Shown here: positions 12,852-22,920 of the stretch, in pieces
Position numbering within the stretch: the first letter of the stretch is position 1
Layout of the letters: each line of letters starts with the position of its first letter
NCBI GenBank assembly: GCA_963693315.1
Contig: OY856187.1
Location: 427,158,638-427,222,637 of the forward strand
Origin: Diogma glabrata
Taxonomy: Eukaryota; Arthropoda; Insecta; Diptera; Cylindrotomidae
DNA: 64,000 nucleotides
Reading direction: 5' to 3'
Position numbers and translations under genes: made by a program
The notes under the pieces: generated by a model
Databases searched by the model: none
Seen by the model: only the letters and a program-made list of their open reading frames with translations
Told to the model about the DNA's origin: nothing

Positions 12852-14413
12852 AAAAACACCAGCGGCAGGTATATCCGCTAGAAATAGGTAGATTTCGGGG
12901 TCAGACGGTTTTGTGTCCAAATAAAATTAGATAAGTCAGATTAGTTTAAATAAAAAATATAAGTAGAAACAGAATAATTCAAAAAAATTATCGAACCAAA
13001 TTAAATACATTATCCGAAATAACTCCATCAATACAATTTCGGAACAGTTTTATTTAACTAAAACTTAATTTTTGGTTTTGGAGTGCGGTAAAATCACTAT
13101 AGTATAACAAATTGGTTTTTGTATATAGTTGCAAGTTTCCTTTTTGATTTTACATTAAAAAAACTATTTTTCAAAATTCAAAACAAATATATTTTTATTT
13201 TATTTTAAATATATATTTTAATCTAACTTCTAAAAAACAATTTTATTTTTATTTTTTTTTTTATTTCTCTTACACGTGTTTCAATCTTTCGATCATCCTC
13301 AGAGAGAAAATATTTACAACTGTTGTAAATATTTTCTCTCTGAGGATGATCGAAAGATTGAAACACGTGTAAGAGAAATAAAAAAAAAAAATAAAAATAA
13401 AATTGTTTTTTAGAAGTTAGATTAAAATATATATTTAAAATAAAATAAAAATATATTTGTTTTGAATTTTGAAAAATAGTTTTTTTAATGTAAAATCAAA
13501 AAGGAAACTTGCAACTATATACAAAAACCAATTTGTTATAAGTTTTATTTAAGTTGGTTTAAACTACTTTTAATAACATATTAAATCCACCAAAGATCAT
13601 ATGAACTACGTCACAACTACAATTATACCATCACACATAATTTATAATCAAACATTATCAAACAATTTTATTTCAAAATCATCTTTTGTTGTTGTGTTTT
13701 TTTGTTCTTATTTAATCTTTTTTCAAACGGTTACTTAGTAAAAGAAAATAAAAACAAAAGAGATTTTGATAATTTTTCTATGGTATTAAATGGGTTGATA
13801 TTTTTCTTGTAAGGGTTGCATTATAATGCTTATAAAAATGGAATCTTTTGGGTTAGAAAGCTGAAATTTTTTGAGGCTATAGTTGAAAAGTATGCTTAAA
13901 AGTTAAGATGAATTTAAATAACATAAACTGAAACATGATGAAAGCATTGCCTTTTGCGTTTGTTTTCATTTCAACAGCCATAGGGTCTCAACCGTTAGAC
14001 TTAAACTATTATTTTTGAAAATTTTGGAAAGATTTATATTTTAAATACGTGAAAAATATGAGCTTGGCCATTTCAGCTAGATCAAGGACAGCAAAGTTTA
14101 GTAAATTTTTAAAACAGCTGATTTTTGAGGAACCTGAAACGCCAAAGTTGTCATCTGGATAAAAATGATAAAAAAAAGTTCAAATATTCAATATTTTTAA
14201 ATTTTATTAAAATATTATTATTCAAACGGAAGTTATAGCGCCCTAGATTATTCGACTTTTTAGGCTCTAGCCGCTTAACCGGTACCCGGATATGGCCAGT
14301 TCACGAACTTGTCCAAGACATTATTTGTCGAAACATACACAGAAAATTATTTTGGTGTAGGTCGAAAAATGCGACCGTGAGAGTTCCGCTAAATTCCGTT
14401 ATACCTCATATCG
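12852..14413 (+). repeat. Repeat Q, copy interrupted by a Penelope-type palindrome
   Basis: The parts 12852-13057 and 13541-14413 together match 4066-5170 and the reverse of 48133-49104. The insert at 13058-13540 is flanked by agttttatttaa on both sides. The copy ends at ccgttatacctcatatcg followed by (TA)n, at the same position as the copy at 4066. It also holds an extra block (about 14230-14340, attattcgactttttaggc) whose reverse relative is found near 47880. Confidence 0.8.
13058..13540. mobile_element. Palindromic Penelope-like terminal insertion
   Basis: A 439-base palindrome (13102-13540; arms of 219 bases, 1-base centre at 13321) sits in repeat Q. It is flanked by the 12-base duplication agttttatttaa (13046-13057, 13541-13552). 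Each arm carries, near the centre, gaggatgatcgaaagattg followed by aaacacgtgt. This resembles the gatga-stem-gaaac core of hammerhead-like motifs in Penelope-like element termini. The structure is directly visible; the Penelope assignment is inferred from this motif and from the related palindrome at 38715. Confidence 0.65.
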
Positions 14414-14683
<270 letters not shown>

Positions 14684-14746
14684 TTTTTTTTTGTTTTTCC
14701 TTCTCCGCTTATCACATATAGTCGTTTGGCATCAAAATTTTTCCGA

Positions 14747-14858
14747 AATTCCGAGATGAAGCCCATTGCAATAGGTAGATTTTTATATGAAATCTACCTA
14801 AAAATTCCGAGATGAAGCCCATTGCAATAGGTAGATTTTTATATGAAATCTACCTAAA
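14747..14858 (+). repeat. 56-bp tandem duplication
   Basis: Two adjacent, almost identical 56-base units (starting at 14747 and 14803) begin aattccgagatgaagcccat. Each contains the inverted pair ggtagattt and aaatctacc. The identity indicates a recent duplication. Confidence 0.95.
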
Positions 14859-15360
14859 AATACACTTGTTACAAATAAAATAAAAACAAACGTTTGCAGA
14901 ATTTTATTAACAAAAATTAAAATCTACAATTAAATTCTTAAAGATTAAACTGAAATATAAATATTAAGTTTAAGTTAATTAATGCGATTTTTGTTGCTGC
15001 ATCTTGGATGACGAATGCATGCCGAGCTAGATTTATCAATCATTCCATTTCTCAACCTGTCCTATATAAAATTGATTACGGCCATGGCCCATGGTGCCCA
15101 AATATCGCAATTTAAAGTTGAATAAATAATTCATAAAAAATGGCTGAAAAATTGGGTATAATCATTCAAATTTTTTTTTTTAATAAAATTCATTTGAAAA
15201 TTTTAAATTTTTCATCAAAAGTATCCTTCGTAAATTCATTTCCGAGAATAATGATTCCCACGCATATGTGGATGAAAAAATTGACAATATAACCGTCGCT
15301 AGTGTCTTTAAACAGTTAAAACTTTCGAGGATGCTTCTCCAGGTTTTTCAAATCAAATAT
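14859..15360. other. AT-rich non-coding stretch
   Basis: I see no gene or repeat family here. It leads into the non-LTR fragments. Confidence 0.4.
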
Positions 15361-15640
15361 ATAAACTTTTGTTTATAGAATTGATTCCATATTGAAGTGT
15401 CTTGATTCTGTTCAGCGTAGAGCTGTGATGCTGATTGGCAACTCGACTATTAATTATGACTTTGATTCCTTGCAGCACATACGAAGTGTTGCTGATCTGA
15501 CAATTTTCTACAAATACATTATGGATGAACGAACTTCCGTATAGAGATAAAATCCATTTTACCTGAACCAGAAAACCTATCGCGAAAACCTATCGTACCA
15601 GAGCAAGTGTTGTGGCCATATTGAACTCGATTGAAAATTA
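15361..15640 (+). pseudogene. Non-LTR RT C-terminal fragment (family L1a)
   Basis: Translation gives CLDSVQRRAVMLIGNSTINY, then DSLQHIRSVADLTIFYKYIM, then DERTS. This aligns with the copy at 19366 and ends near the shared QSKCCG. Stops follow. The fragment is followed, not preceded, by the catalytic RT segment at 15660, so the two pieces are in the wrong order for one gene. Confidence 0.75.
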
Positions 15641-15659
15641 ATCAATTTTGCATTTGAGT

Positions 15660-16104
15660 TTCATTTAAATTTAAAAACTACCAAATTAAGAATATCCATG
15701 TTAATTTTGATGGTGTCTCATTTGATGTCTTTTCAACTAATGCGGGAGTTCCATAAAGTTCCGCTTTGTCACCAACTCTTATTTATATAAATGATTTGCT
15801 AGATTCAACTGTTAATCCTATCCATAGCGTTGCTGATGATAGCACACGCCATGTGTCACATGAAATATCAAATCTAAATTCACCTTCTGCGCTTAATAAC
15901 TGTAGATCGAATTTGATAAATTCCTTAAATGTCGATCTCACGGCAATCATGGATAGGGGCTTCGTTGACAATGTTGAATTTAATACGAGCAAAACACTGG
16001 TTTGCTATTTTTCTACATTATCCACACCTAATCTGTTTCTATTAAAGATTGACTCCAAAGATCTTGTGAAGAAAGAATCTAAGACTTCTACGAGTAGAAG
16101 TTAA
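15660..16104 (+). pseudogene. Non-LTR RT palm fragment with damaged catalytic box
   Basis: Reading through one stop gives VNFDGVSFDVFSTNAGVP, a stop where glutamine is expected, then SALSPT, IYINDLL and SVADDST. This is the RT palm; the usual tyrosine before ADD is replaced by valine. The final part FNTSKTLVCYF is also typical. The glutamine-to-stop and tyrosine-to-valine changes show it is dead. It stops 10 bases before the family A transposon at 16114. Confidence 0.75.
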
Positions 16105-16113
16105 AAGCAATAT

Positions 16114-18327
16114 CTCGTGCATAAATTTGTCAGGGTTGAGGTAAGGTCCCGATCAGGTTTGCCCTAGCCCGGATCAGGCATTGGTAGGGCAGCCTGATTG
16201 GGCCCCGATCATGAGTGTAACGTTTTTGCCCTATCAGGTTCTGATTGGGATTACCGGATCAGACCCTGATTGGAATAATCGGATCAGGCCCTGATTGGGA
16301 CATCCGTACCAGACCCTTATATATTATATACATAAATTAAACAAATTAAACCCCCCTTATATGGTATATACATAAATTAAACAAATTAAAATAAAAAAAT
16401 TACAATGGAAAAAATTAAAACATACATACCACCTTAATCACTCCCAAGTAACAATTTCAGTTTTATATAAGCTCTTCTAGTGCTCTAGAGCTATAATATA
16501 CAGCTGGTTGCTTTATATTTTGCTGATGCAGCGCTGTCACAGCTCTAGCAGAGCTGTTGTGGTGCTAAATTTGCTACTTTTACAGCATTATTTCCTCTAA
16601 AGAAGTTGTTTAATAATATTTAATAGAGCTATATTAGCTGTATAAAGGTTGACTGTTAGAGTTTTTAAGAGCTAACATTACTTTTTGAATACAAATACAA
16701 GTAATTTTTTCAACGAAACTTTATGTTTACATAAACTTATACACATCGACATGGCTTTAAAATGTTTTGATGTTATGGTTTCTGTCAAATAAATTCTTTC
16801 ATAAATTAAATGGCAATTTGTTATATTTTAAATAAATAATATATGTAATAACTTTTATTGAAAATATGTATACAAATTTTATGTGCCATTTATTTTTTAT
16901 GGTGAATAGTGATAGTTTAGAACTAAAATTTTAGTGCGCCCTTATTAGTTCTGTGTATTTGGTGGCAAAATAGAAAAATTATAAATTTTTTTTTAATATT
17001 TTGAAACATTTTTCACTGTTTCAGGTTTGTTAAATAAATTTATTTTGGTGAATTCATTTTTAAAAAAATTCTTAGTTATAAATGGTTAACAATAGAAATC
17101 CAGTTATCGTGATATTTCATATTTCCAAAATACATCATTATCAAAAATAATTATTAAAACATTTTTGGCCATTATGGTGATATTTTTTACTCCATCTTTA
17201 TAAAAACGAAGATGGTGGCAAATTATACCAATATAGAGCTACCTATTAAATATTACTCCTTTATAATGCTATTTATAACGGTTTATTTTAATATAGAGCT
17301 ATCACAATCGCATTATTTTTTTATAAAGCTATTTGCTCTGTGAAACTGTTCTTTTTTTTGTGTCACGTTATTTTTTTTGTGTTTATTGTATAATAAACTT
17401 ATTATGTTACAAAGCAAATAGCTTTATATAGAAGTAGTGTGATTAAGAAAGCTCTAAAATTTTAAGGAAAATGTCACACATAATCAAATGTCAATGCTTC
17501 AATTTCAACTAACGTTTGACTGAAAAACGCAACCATTTTGAGCTATTGAAGATTCAAAAACTCGCAATAACTCAAAATTTACGTAAAAAATAAGCTCTGT
17601 AATATTTGAGCGCTTTTTATATTAGAAAAAAGCAGTTTATAAATAGACATTAACGCTATATTACAGTAAGATTTTATAATGCTTATAGCTTTAAATAAGC
17701 TCAATTATAGCTCGCTTTGCTGTTGCAACGGTGAAATACAGCTCATAGGTCTATAATAAGTGGTGCTGCACTACTTTAGTTTAAGAGCTCTATATTATGT
17801 TATGATGCTATTGTAATGCTATTCTAACAACTGCCTGCTCTATATTTTATTAGAGCTATGAGTTTTCGAAAACTATTTTATAAAGCAACAATAATTTTGT
17901 TTAGAGCTCCAAGTATCACTCGACAAATAAAACGCGCAACTAGCAACATACAATCTTCTCTAGAGCTTCAGTACAGTATCTTGATACTAATAGCTCTGAG
18001 AATTGTTACTTGGGCTATTATTATAGTCTTTCAGTTCAGCCGAGAAACGATAACGATAACATGAAACGATTTTAACTATATATTTCTAAAATTGATAATA
18101 CTCTAGTGAATTTTAACAAATTGAAATTTCACCTAGGGGTCAAATACGAAAAACCTGATCAGGGCCGGATATATTCAAATAAGGTTAACTCCAAAAGGGT
18201 ATTCTAAATCAGGCCCGGAACAGGCCCACATCAGATTGCCCTAATAAGGATTACCCTTGTAGGAATGACCAGGCCTTGATCATGTCCTGACTGTATTCAG
18301 GTTTTCCCTAGCTGATTTCTGCTCGGG
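16114..18327 (-). mobile_element. Family A DNA transposon (copy A2), 2-bp duplication AT, carrying a family C insertion
   Basis: The ends are ctcgtgcataaattt, a degraded CCCGAGCAGAAATTT, and tttctgctcggg. They are flanked by AT (16112-16113, 18328-18329). Subterminal zones repeat the cctgatt and gatcagg words seen in A1. Without the nested element (16443-18014) it is about 640 bp, close to the 608 bp of A1. The core (18015-18130, reverse) has tagtctttcag and cactagagtattatc-type sequence as in A1. Confidence 0.8.
16443..18014. mobile_element. Family C DNA transposon nested in A2, 2-bp duplication CT
   Basis: The inverted ends CCCAAGTAACAATTTCAG and CTGAGAATTGTTACTTGGG differ by one extra base. 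Comparison with the uninterrupted site in A1 (taatcactattattatag, reversed) shows that only CT was duplicated (16441-16442, 18015-18016). Both subterminal zones are crowded with tagagctata and agctct words. No coding frame of note exists. The 1572-bp length with AT-rich middle is compatible with a non-autonomous element. The CCCAAG start matches family B. Confidence 0.85.
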
Positions 18328-18399
18328 ATGAAATGTAATCCTCATATTTTTAACCTACGTAAGAACGCTAGAATATAATATAATATTGAATATAATTAT

Positions 18400-18822
18400 T
18401 CAATATCCTTTAAAACTAAAAATAATTTATATAAAATTCTAAAACCAAAAGCAAAAATCAATTTGGCATCATGTTCTGGTATTTACAAAATCAAGTGTGA
18501 TTCTTGTGAAAAATTCTATATTGGGAAAACAAGAAGATGTTTCAAGGAGAGATTCAAGGAACATATTCCTATGAATAAAAACAAACAAAATTTGAAATTA
18601 ATGAAATTTGATATTTGAAATGCCAATCATTTAGTAGATAACAACCACAATTTCACAAGTTTGGAACAAAATCTACAACCTTTACATTTATGTAATAAAG
18701 GATTGTTAATGGATTCCCTAGAAGAATTCGAAATTTATAAGGCTTTCAAAAGATCACCAAATTTAGTTTTAAACGAAAAATTATCATTTAACTCAAATAT
18801 TTTGTATAATACTATTTTGTAA
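18400..18822 (+). pseudogene. Penelope-like element GIY-YIG endonuclease, C-terminal
   Basis: One frame reads SGIYKIKCDSC, FYIGKTRRCFKERFKEH, then a single TGA stop after MKFDI, then NANHLVDNNHNF, then LEEFEIYKAFKRSPNLVLNE, and a terminal stop at about 18822. The GIY...YIG pair, the two cysteines of CDSC, the downstream R..ER..EH and the later NxNH are what Penelope-like endonucleases have. The upstream RT is absent because the fragment begins close to the end of element A2. One internal stop makes it inactive. The element's terminal region follows at 19140-19345. Confidence 0.85.
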
Positions 18823-18970
18823 AATTTCATTCAAAACATTTCAAAAATTCTATTCAACTATATATATTTCATTCATAATATTTTGATCAGTATGTCATAT
18901 TTTCTAAAAAACAAGTAAAAATTTTGGATGTATATAAAAATGATATTGAGCAATTTGATTCATAAATTTA

Positions 18971-19067
18971 AGGTGCGTTCGATTTGACTGAAACAACTGA
19001 AAAAACAACAACAATTGCATTCAATTTTTCAGTTGTATCACTTGCTTCAGTCAAATCGAACACGGCT
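18971..19067. mobile_element. Short foldback element (MITE-like)
   Basis: The ends gtgcgttcgatttgactgaa and ttcagtcaaatcgaacacgg are inverted copies of one another around about 55 internal bases. A related copy with the same ends lies at 26502-26606, so this is a small dispersed family. Confidence 0.7.
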
Positions 19068-19139
19068 TTAGTATGCAATTTTTCAAACAAAATTTTAAGA
19101 ATGAAAAATATGTTTGAGTATTGAAGAATGAAAAATATG

Positions 19140-19345
19140 ATTAGTATATTTTTGTAATCTGACGATGAATGTTTACATTCGAAACATGTTATAAAATATA
19201 TACCAAAAAAAGTTTGTTCCGTTGATTATAATTACAATAATTTATTTATATAAATTATTGATTTTATTTAAATAACAAGAACTTGGAGACCAATTAAAAA
19301 TAACTTTTATTTTTTAATAAATAAAAGCTTTATTTTAAAAATATG
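19140..19345 (+). mobile_element. Penelope-like terminal region with hammerhead-like motif
   Basis: At 19158-19192 gacgatgaatgtttacatt is followed by cgaaacatgtt: a short hairpin (gaatg/cattc) sits between gatga and cgaaac, as in Penelope-like terminal hammerhead motifs. Further downstream, aacttggaga with flanking AT-rich sequence (about 19278) also occurs after the palindrome at 38585-38845. This links the endonuclease pseudogene to that palindrome as one family. Ribozyme activity is not implied. Confidence 0.6.
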
Positions 19346-19365
19346 TCTGTTAAAAATTAGTCTTT

Positions 19366-19900
19366 TTGGGAAGATGTGATGTCGTAAGTTTTTTAATAGC
19401 GAACATGGAATCCTGCATGGAATATTGTTCTCACATATGGGGTGGAGCATATTTTAGTAGTTTAAAGTGTCTTGATTCTATTCAGCGTAAAGCTGTTAAA
19501 CTGATAAGAAACTCGATTCTTACTAACGAGCTTGATTCCTTGCAGCACAGGCGAAATGTTGCAGATCTGACAATTTTCTACAGATATATTATGGATGAAC
19601 GAACTGCCGCAGAGATAAAATTAATTTTACCTGAACAAGCAAACCTTGCGTTACACCAGAGCAAATGTTGTGGCCAACTGCATATACGGTTCAAACAAAA
19701 AATTGTATAGAACTGTCATCTTTAAACTCGGTTATTTTTATCAGAATCCCTCATCTCTGAAATACCTTATCGTCTTGGGGTTTTCCCGATAATTTCAATC
19801 CTCAAAATTTTAAAGTAAACGAAACTTAATTTATTTGAACATAATCCTAATCCCTAGTTGACATGGTATCTTCGGATATTCAGAGACGTTAATTTTTAAT
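19366..19900 (+). pseudogene. Non-LTR retrotransposon RT C-terminus and 3' end (family L1a, best copy)
   Basis: A 114-residue frame (19366-19710) reads MEYCSHIWGGAYFSSLKCLD, IQRKAVKLI, then the SLQHRRNVADLTIFYRYIMD block. This is the typical jockey/CR1-like region after the RT palm. A frameshift near 19690 leads into a degraded tail resembling RTVIFKLGYFYQNPSSL. The 3' end with cttcggatattcagagacg is shared with 603-1145. It is 5'-truncated, as is usual for such elements, and not functional. Confidence 0.8.
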
Positions 19901-20059
19901 TTATTATAACTAACCTTGAACATATTATTTGGTGATGTTGTATCTCGATTTAAAATAAATTATGAGGTTTCTACAAATTGTTTGAATTATGTAAATCTTG
20001 ATGAAAATTCCTCAATAACCGACTGAATACTTGCGAAAAACTCCTGTGTTAATTTAACT

Positions 20060-20232
20060 TGACTCGGTTTTTTATTTATCCAAGAAAAGTCTAACTTTGT
20101 GTAAAGACTCTCCAAATCTTTATCAAACTTAACCACTGCTCAACCATGAGACATTGTTGTACATGAGTAATTCACCGTACACCGAGTTTACCTCATTTAA
20201 CGATTCTAAAAAAAATTCGTTTATTTAAAGTC
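20060..20232 (-). pseudogene. hAT transposase fragment (ZBED5/FAM200-like)
   Basis: On the minus strand one frame reads LNEVNSVYGELLMYNNVSWL, then SSG, stop-containing sequence, then RFGESLHKVRLFL. This fits the NNVRWLSRG-type block of the Buster/ZBED-related hAT transposases. Three stops are present and the rest of the protein is not recognisable in the neighbourhood. Recognition is from one block only. Confidence 0.55.
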
Positions 20233-21345
20233 CGAGAAGATATGACTATTTATGTGACAAGGTTTATAATATCTTCCAGTGATATAAAACTCACTTTTGC
20301 ACATAAAATCTGCTGGTGTATAATGCAATGGAACCCCAGAGTTGGATTACCAACACACTAGGAAAATAGAGTAACAAAGCCATTTTCTAGTACTGTCCTA
20401 CTACAAGCACCGTCACTATAGTTACTGATTCAATATTGGAAATATCTACTTCTACAATAACGAAGAAAATCTGCTAAGGGAGTTGATGTCGGTACTCTCA
20501 TAAAGACAGAAAAAAATTAAACTTTCTTTATTTTCAAAATCAAAAGAACTGATGCGGATCTGCGAACGTAAACGCTGCACCAGAAAATGTTCACGGGCCA
20601 AGGAAATTTTCAAACGTGCCACATCTGGCACGAAATATTTGGATAGAACATTCCTATAAGGATAGTTAAGTGTAATTTTCAATCGTGACTAGTCAAGGAA
20701 TAATAATTACATACTAAGTATTATCTATTACATTTGTACTAAAAATTGATTATATTCCTTGTATGAATGCAATAGTCTTTAGTTTAGGTACGGATCATGC
20801 ATAGTTTAACCATAATTTTATCGTTAATTGAATTGAATAGTACCCGGGAAAGGAATGATTCAACCCAAAAATTAGAATCAATGAACACGTTATTAAGTAT
20901 ATGTGTTAAACTTCTATATGCATCAGTTATGGCATTTATGTCATGAATTCTGCAATCGAATTCTATCAATTACCTCCAATTTTACATTTATTGTGATAAT
21001 TTTAGAATCAGTTCATCTAAATGGTAGTAATCAGATGGTATATTAAAAAACTCATATATATTAAAACAAACATCAAAATAATATGATATATTAAAACACA
21101 TAGCTTATTAACATTATTCTTATTTTATTATTTTCATTATTTTCTTGATATTTTAATATTTTCTTATATTATATATTTAAACAAAAATTTTAAATTAAAG
21201 TTGATTACAGATTTCTTTAAAATAAATATTATAATCACAATTATAGTAAACTTATAATAATATTTATATTTACTGAAATAAAAATCATACTTATATTAAC
21301 AATATACCCAACGTATACCCATCTTTGAGTGTGCAATTGGAAAAG
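20233..21345. other. AT-rich non-coding stretch
   Basis: Small open frames at 20452-20682 and 20784-20969 (minus) resemble nothing I recognise. The part 21040-21300 is very AT-rich. Confidence 0.4.
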
Positions 21346-21693
21346 ATTTTATCCACGACTACTAAAGAATATATACTTTCCATGCGTATATCTTTCATTG
21401 TAATTGTATTCATTCCAATTTATATAAAAAATTCTCTTTTATTTATTTCATTCCACTTTGTTTATAAAAAATTCCTCTAACAAATTAAAAACTTGATTTG
21501 CTGGTATAGTAATATAAACAAGTTTAAACAAGAACAATACATATACTTCTTAATTACCGTTATAAATCTAAAATAAACAACAAACATTTTGTTTTTCTTG
21601 TTTTCTATGATAAATTAATTTCAATATGGCGGTATAAAGTTTTAAATGAAAACTTTATATTATTTCAAATATTTTTAAAGTCGTGGATAAAAT
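21346..21693. mobile_element. MITE-like element with ATTTTATCCACGACT ends
   Basis: ATTTTATCCACGACT at 21346-21360 is mirrored by AGTCGTGGATAAAAT at 21679-21693. The 348-bp interval has no coding content. A related left part occurs at 47351-47635, and the terminal motif alone at 55644-55658. Confidence 0.65.
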
Positions 21694-21813
21694 AGCATCT
21701 TGTATTCGCTTAGGATGAAGGCAATTCTTCACGAGGATGAAGTTTCCCGGAACGGAGTGGAGGGAATCATCCGATATTCTAAGCTCATACAAGAATCTAC
21801 TATTTAATCGTAG
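21694..21813. repeat. Foldback repeat E, incomplete copy
   Basis: The outer parts agcatcttgtattcgcttag and ctaagctcatacaagaatct are inverted versions of one motif. Inside, aattcttcacgaggatgaag and gggaatcatcc match the fuller hairpin at 55510-55647, which has the missing right stem. Confidence 0.65.
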
Positions 21814-22124
21814 TAATCGCTTAAAATTTCAATTTCCTACAAAATTAGAATCAGCGTACAGTACACCTTTCATATTTTTGGTCAGAAAGAAGGACTTGCA
21901 ATTGGGTTGCCATTAAGTGAATTGTTAGGCAATATGCCTTCACTATTTTGAAAATAAATCTATTCTTTCTAATTCTAATAAATATTAAAATTTGGTGATT
22001 TTATTTTCAAGGTATGTTGAATACAAATTTTTATTATTTAAAGGAACTTTTCGGCACTAAAGTTTACAAAAAATATTTGATTAAAATTAAATTTTTCGGA
22101 TTTTGTCATATTAAGGAATTTTTT

Positions 22125-22920
22125 TTTTAATTAAAAAGTGTTGTGTTATAGGGTTTAGAATATGTGTCAAAACAACACACAAATACCTTTTAAGACCTAG
22201 GTCCAGAGTCCAGGCCTAGGTCCGACAACAACCTGCGTTTCAAGGTATTGATGAACGCTTTTTTTAAACCTCTGCGGATTGAAGCCACCTGAAACAATGG
22301 ATTCCGGCAAACTATTCAATTTGTATGCAGTTCGGACAAAGAAGTCTTTCTGTGATCTGCCAGTTTGACAGCGTGGGATCTCGACCGTTTGATTGGTTGT
22401 GGTAGCCGATTGCCGAGTGGAACGGGGGTAAGAATAAGTTTGGGGCATGATGCTGCTGATTTCATCTGAGCACTGTTGATGACGATATTTTTAAAAAACA
22501 ACGAGGTCAGCAACAGTGCGGCGATGTTATAGGGAATCAAGTTTTGATGTCAAAGCTCGATCACCCACAATTCGTATAGCCCGCTTTTGAACAGAAGCCA
22601 AGCGGGCCAAGATGGAAACAGAAGCAGCACCCCAAACTTGACAACAGTACTCCATACAGGGACGAATATAGGACTTATAAACATGGAGCAACTGGTAAGG
22701 ACTATGGAGTGAAAATTTTTTTGCATCTATTTAGGAGGCCGAGTTTTTTCGACGCACTTTTTGCCATCGCCATTACATGATCGTTCCATAGTAGGTCATT
22801 TGAGACTGTGACACCCAATAAACGAATGTTTTTACATTCACCCATCGGTTTATCACACATACTGAATAAAATATCTTTGGGGAACTCGGTCTTTGATCTG
22901 GAAACAATATACAACAATCG
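22125..22920 (-). pseudogene. Non-LTR retrotransposon RT C-terminus and 3' end (family L1b)
   Basis: Minus-strand frames in series read LLGVTVSNDLLWNDHV, AKSASKKLGLLNRCKKIFTP, SYIRPCMEYCCQVWGAA, VQKRAIRIVGDRAL, then DFFVRTAYKLNSLPESI, and end in QYLETQVVVGPRPG before the stop near 22199. This is the thumb and tail of a jockey/CR1-like RT, broken by two or three frameshifts and stops. The short 3' end (ataacacaacacttttt) matches the insertion at 28223-28343, which confirms the orientation. The 5' part is missing. Confidence 0.85.

Noticed and set aside
20452..20969. Minus-strand frames as continuation of the hAT transposase fragment at 20060
   Set aside because: Their residues do not match the part of hAT transposases expected upstream of the NNV.WLS block.
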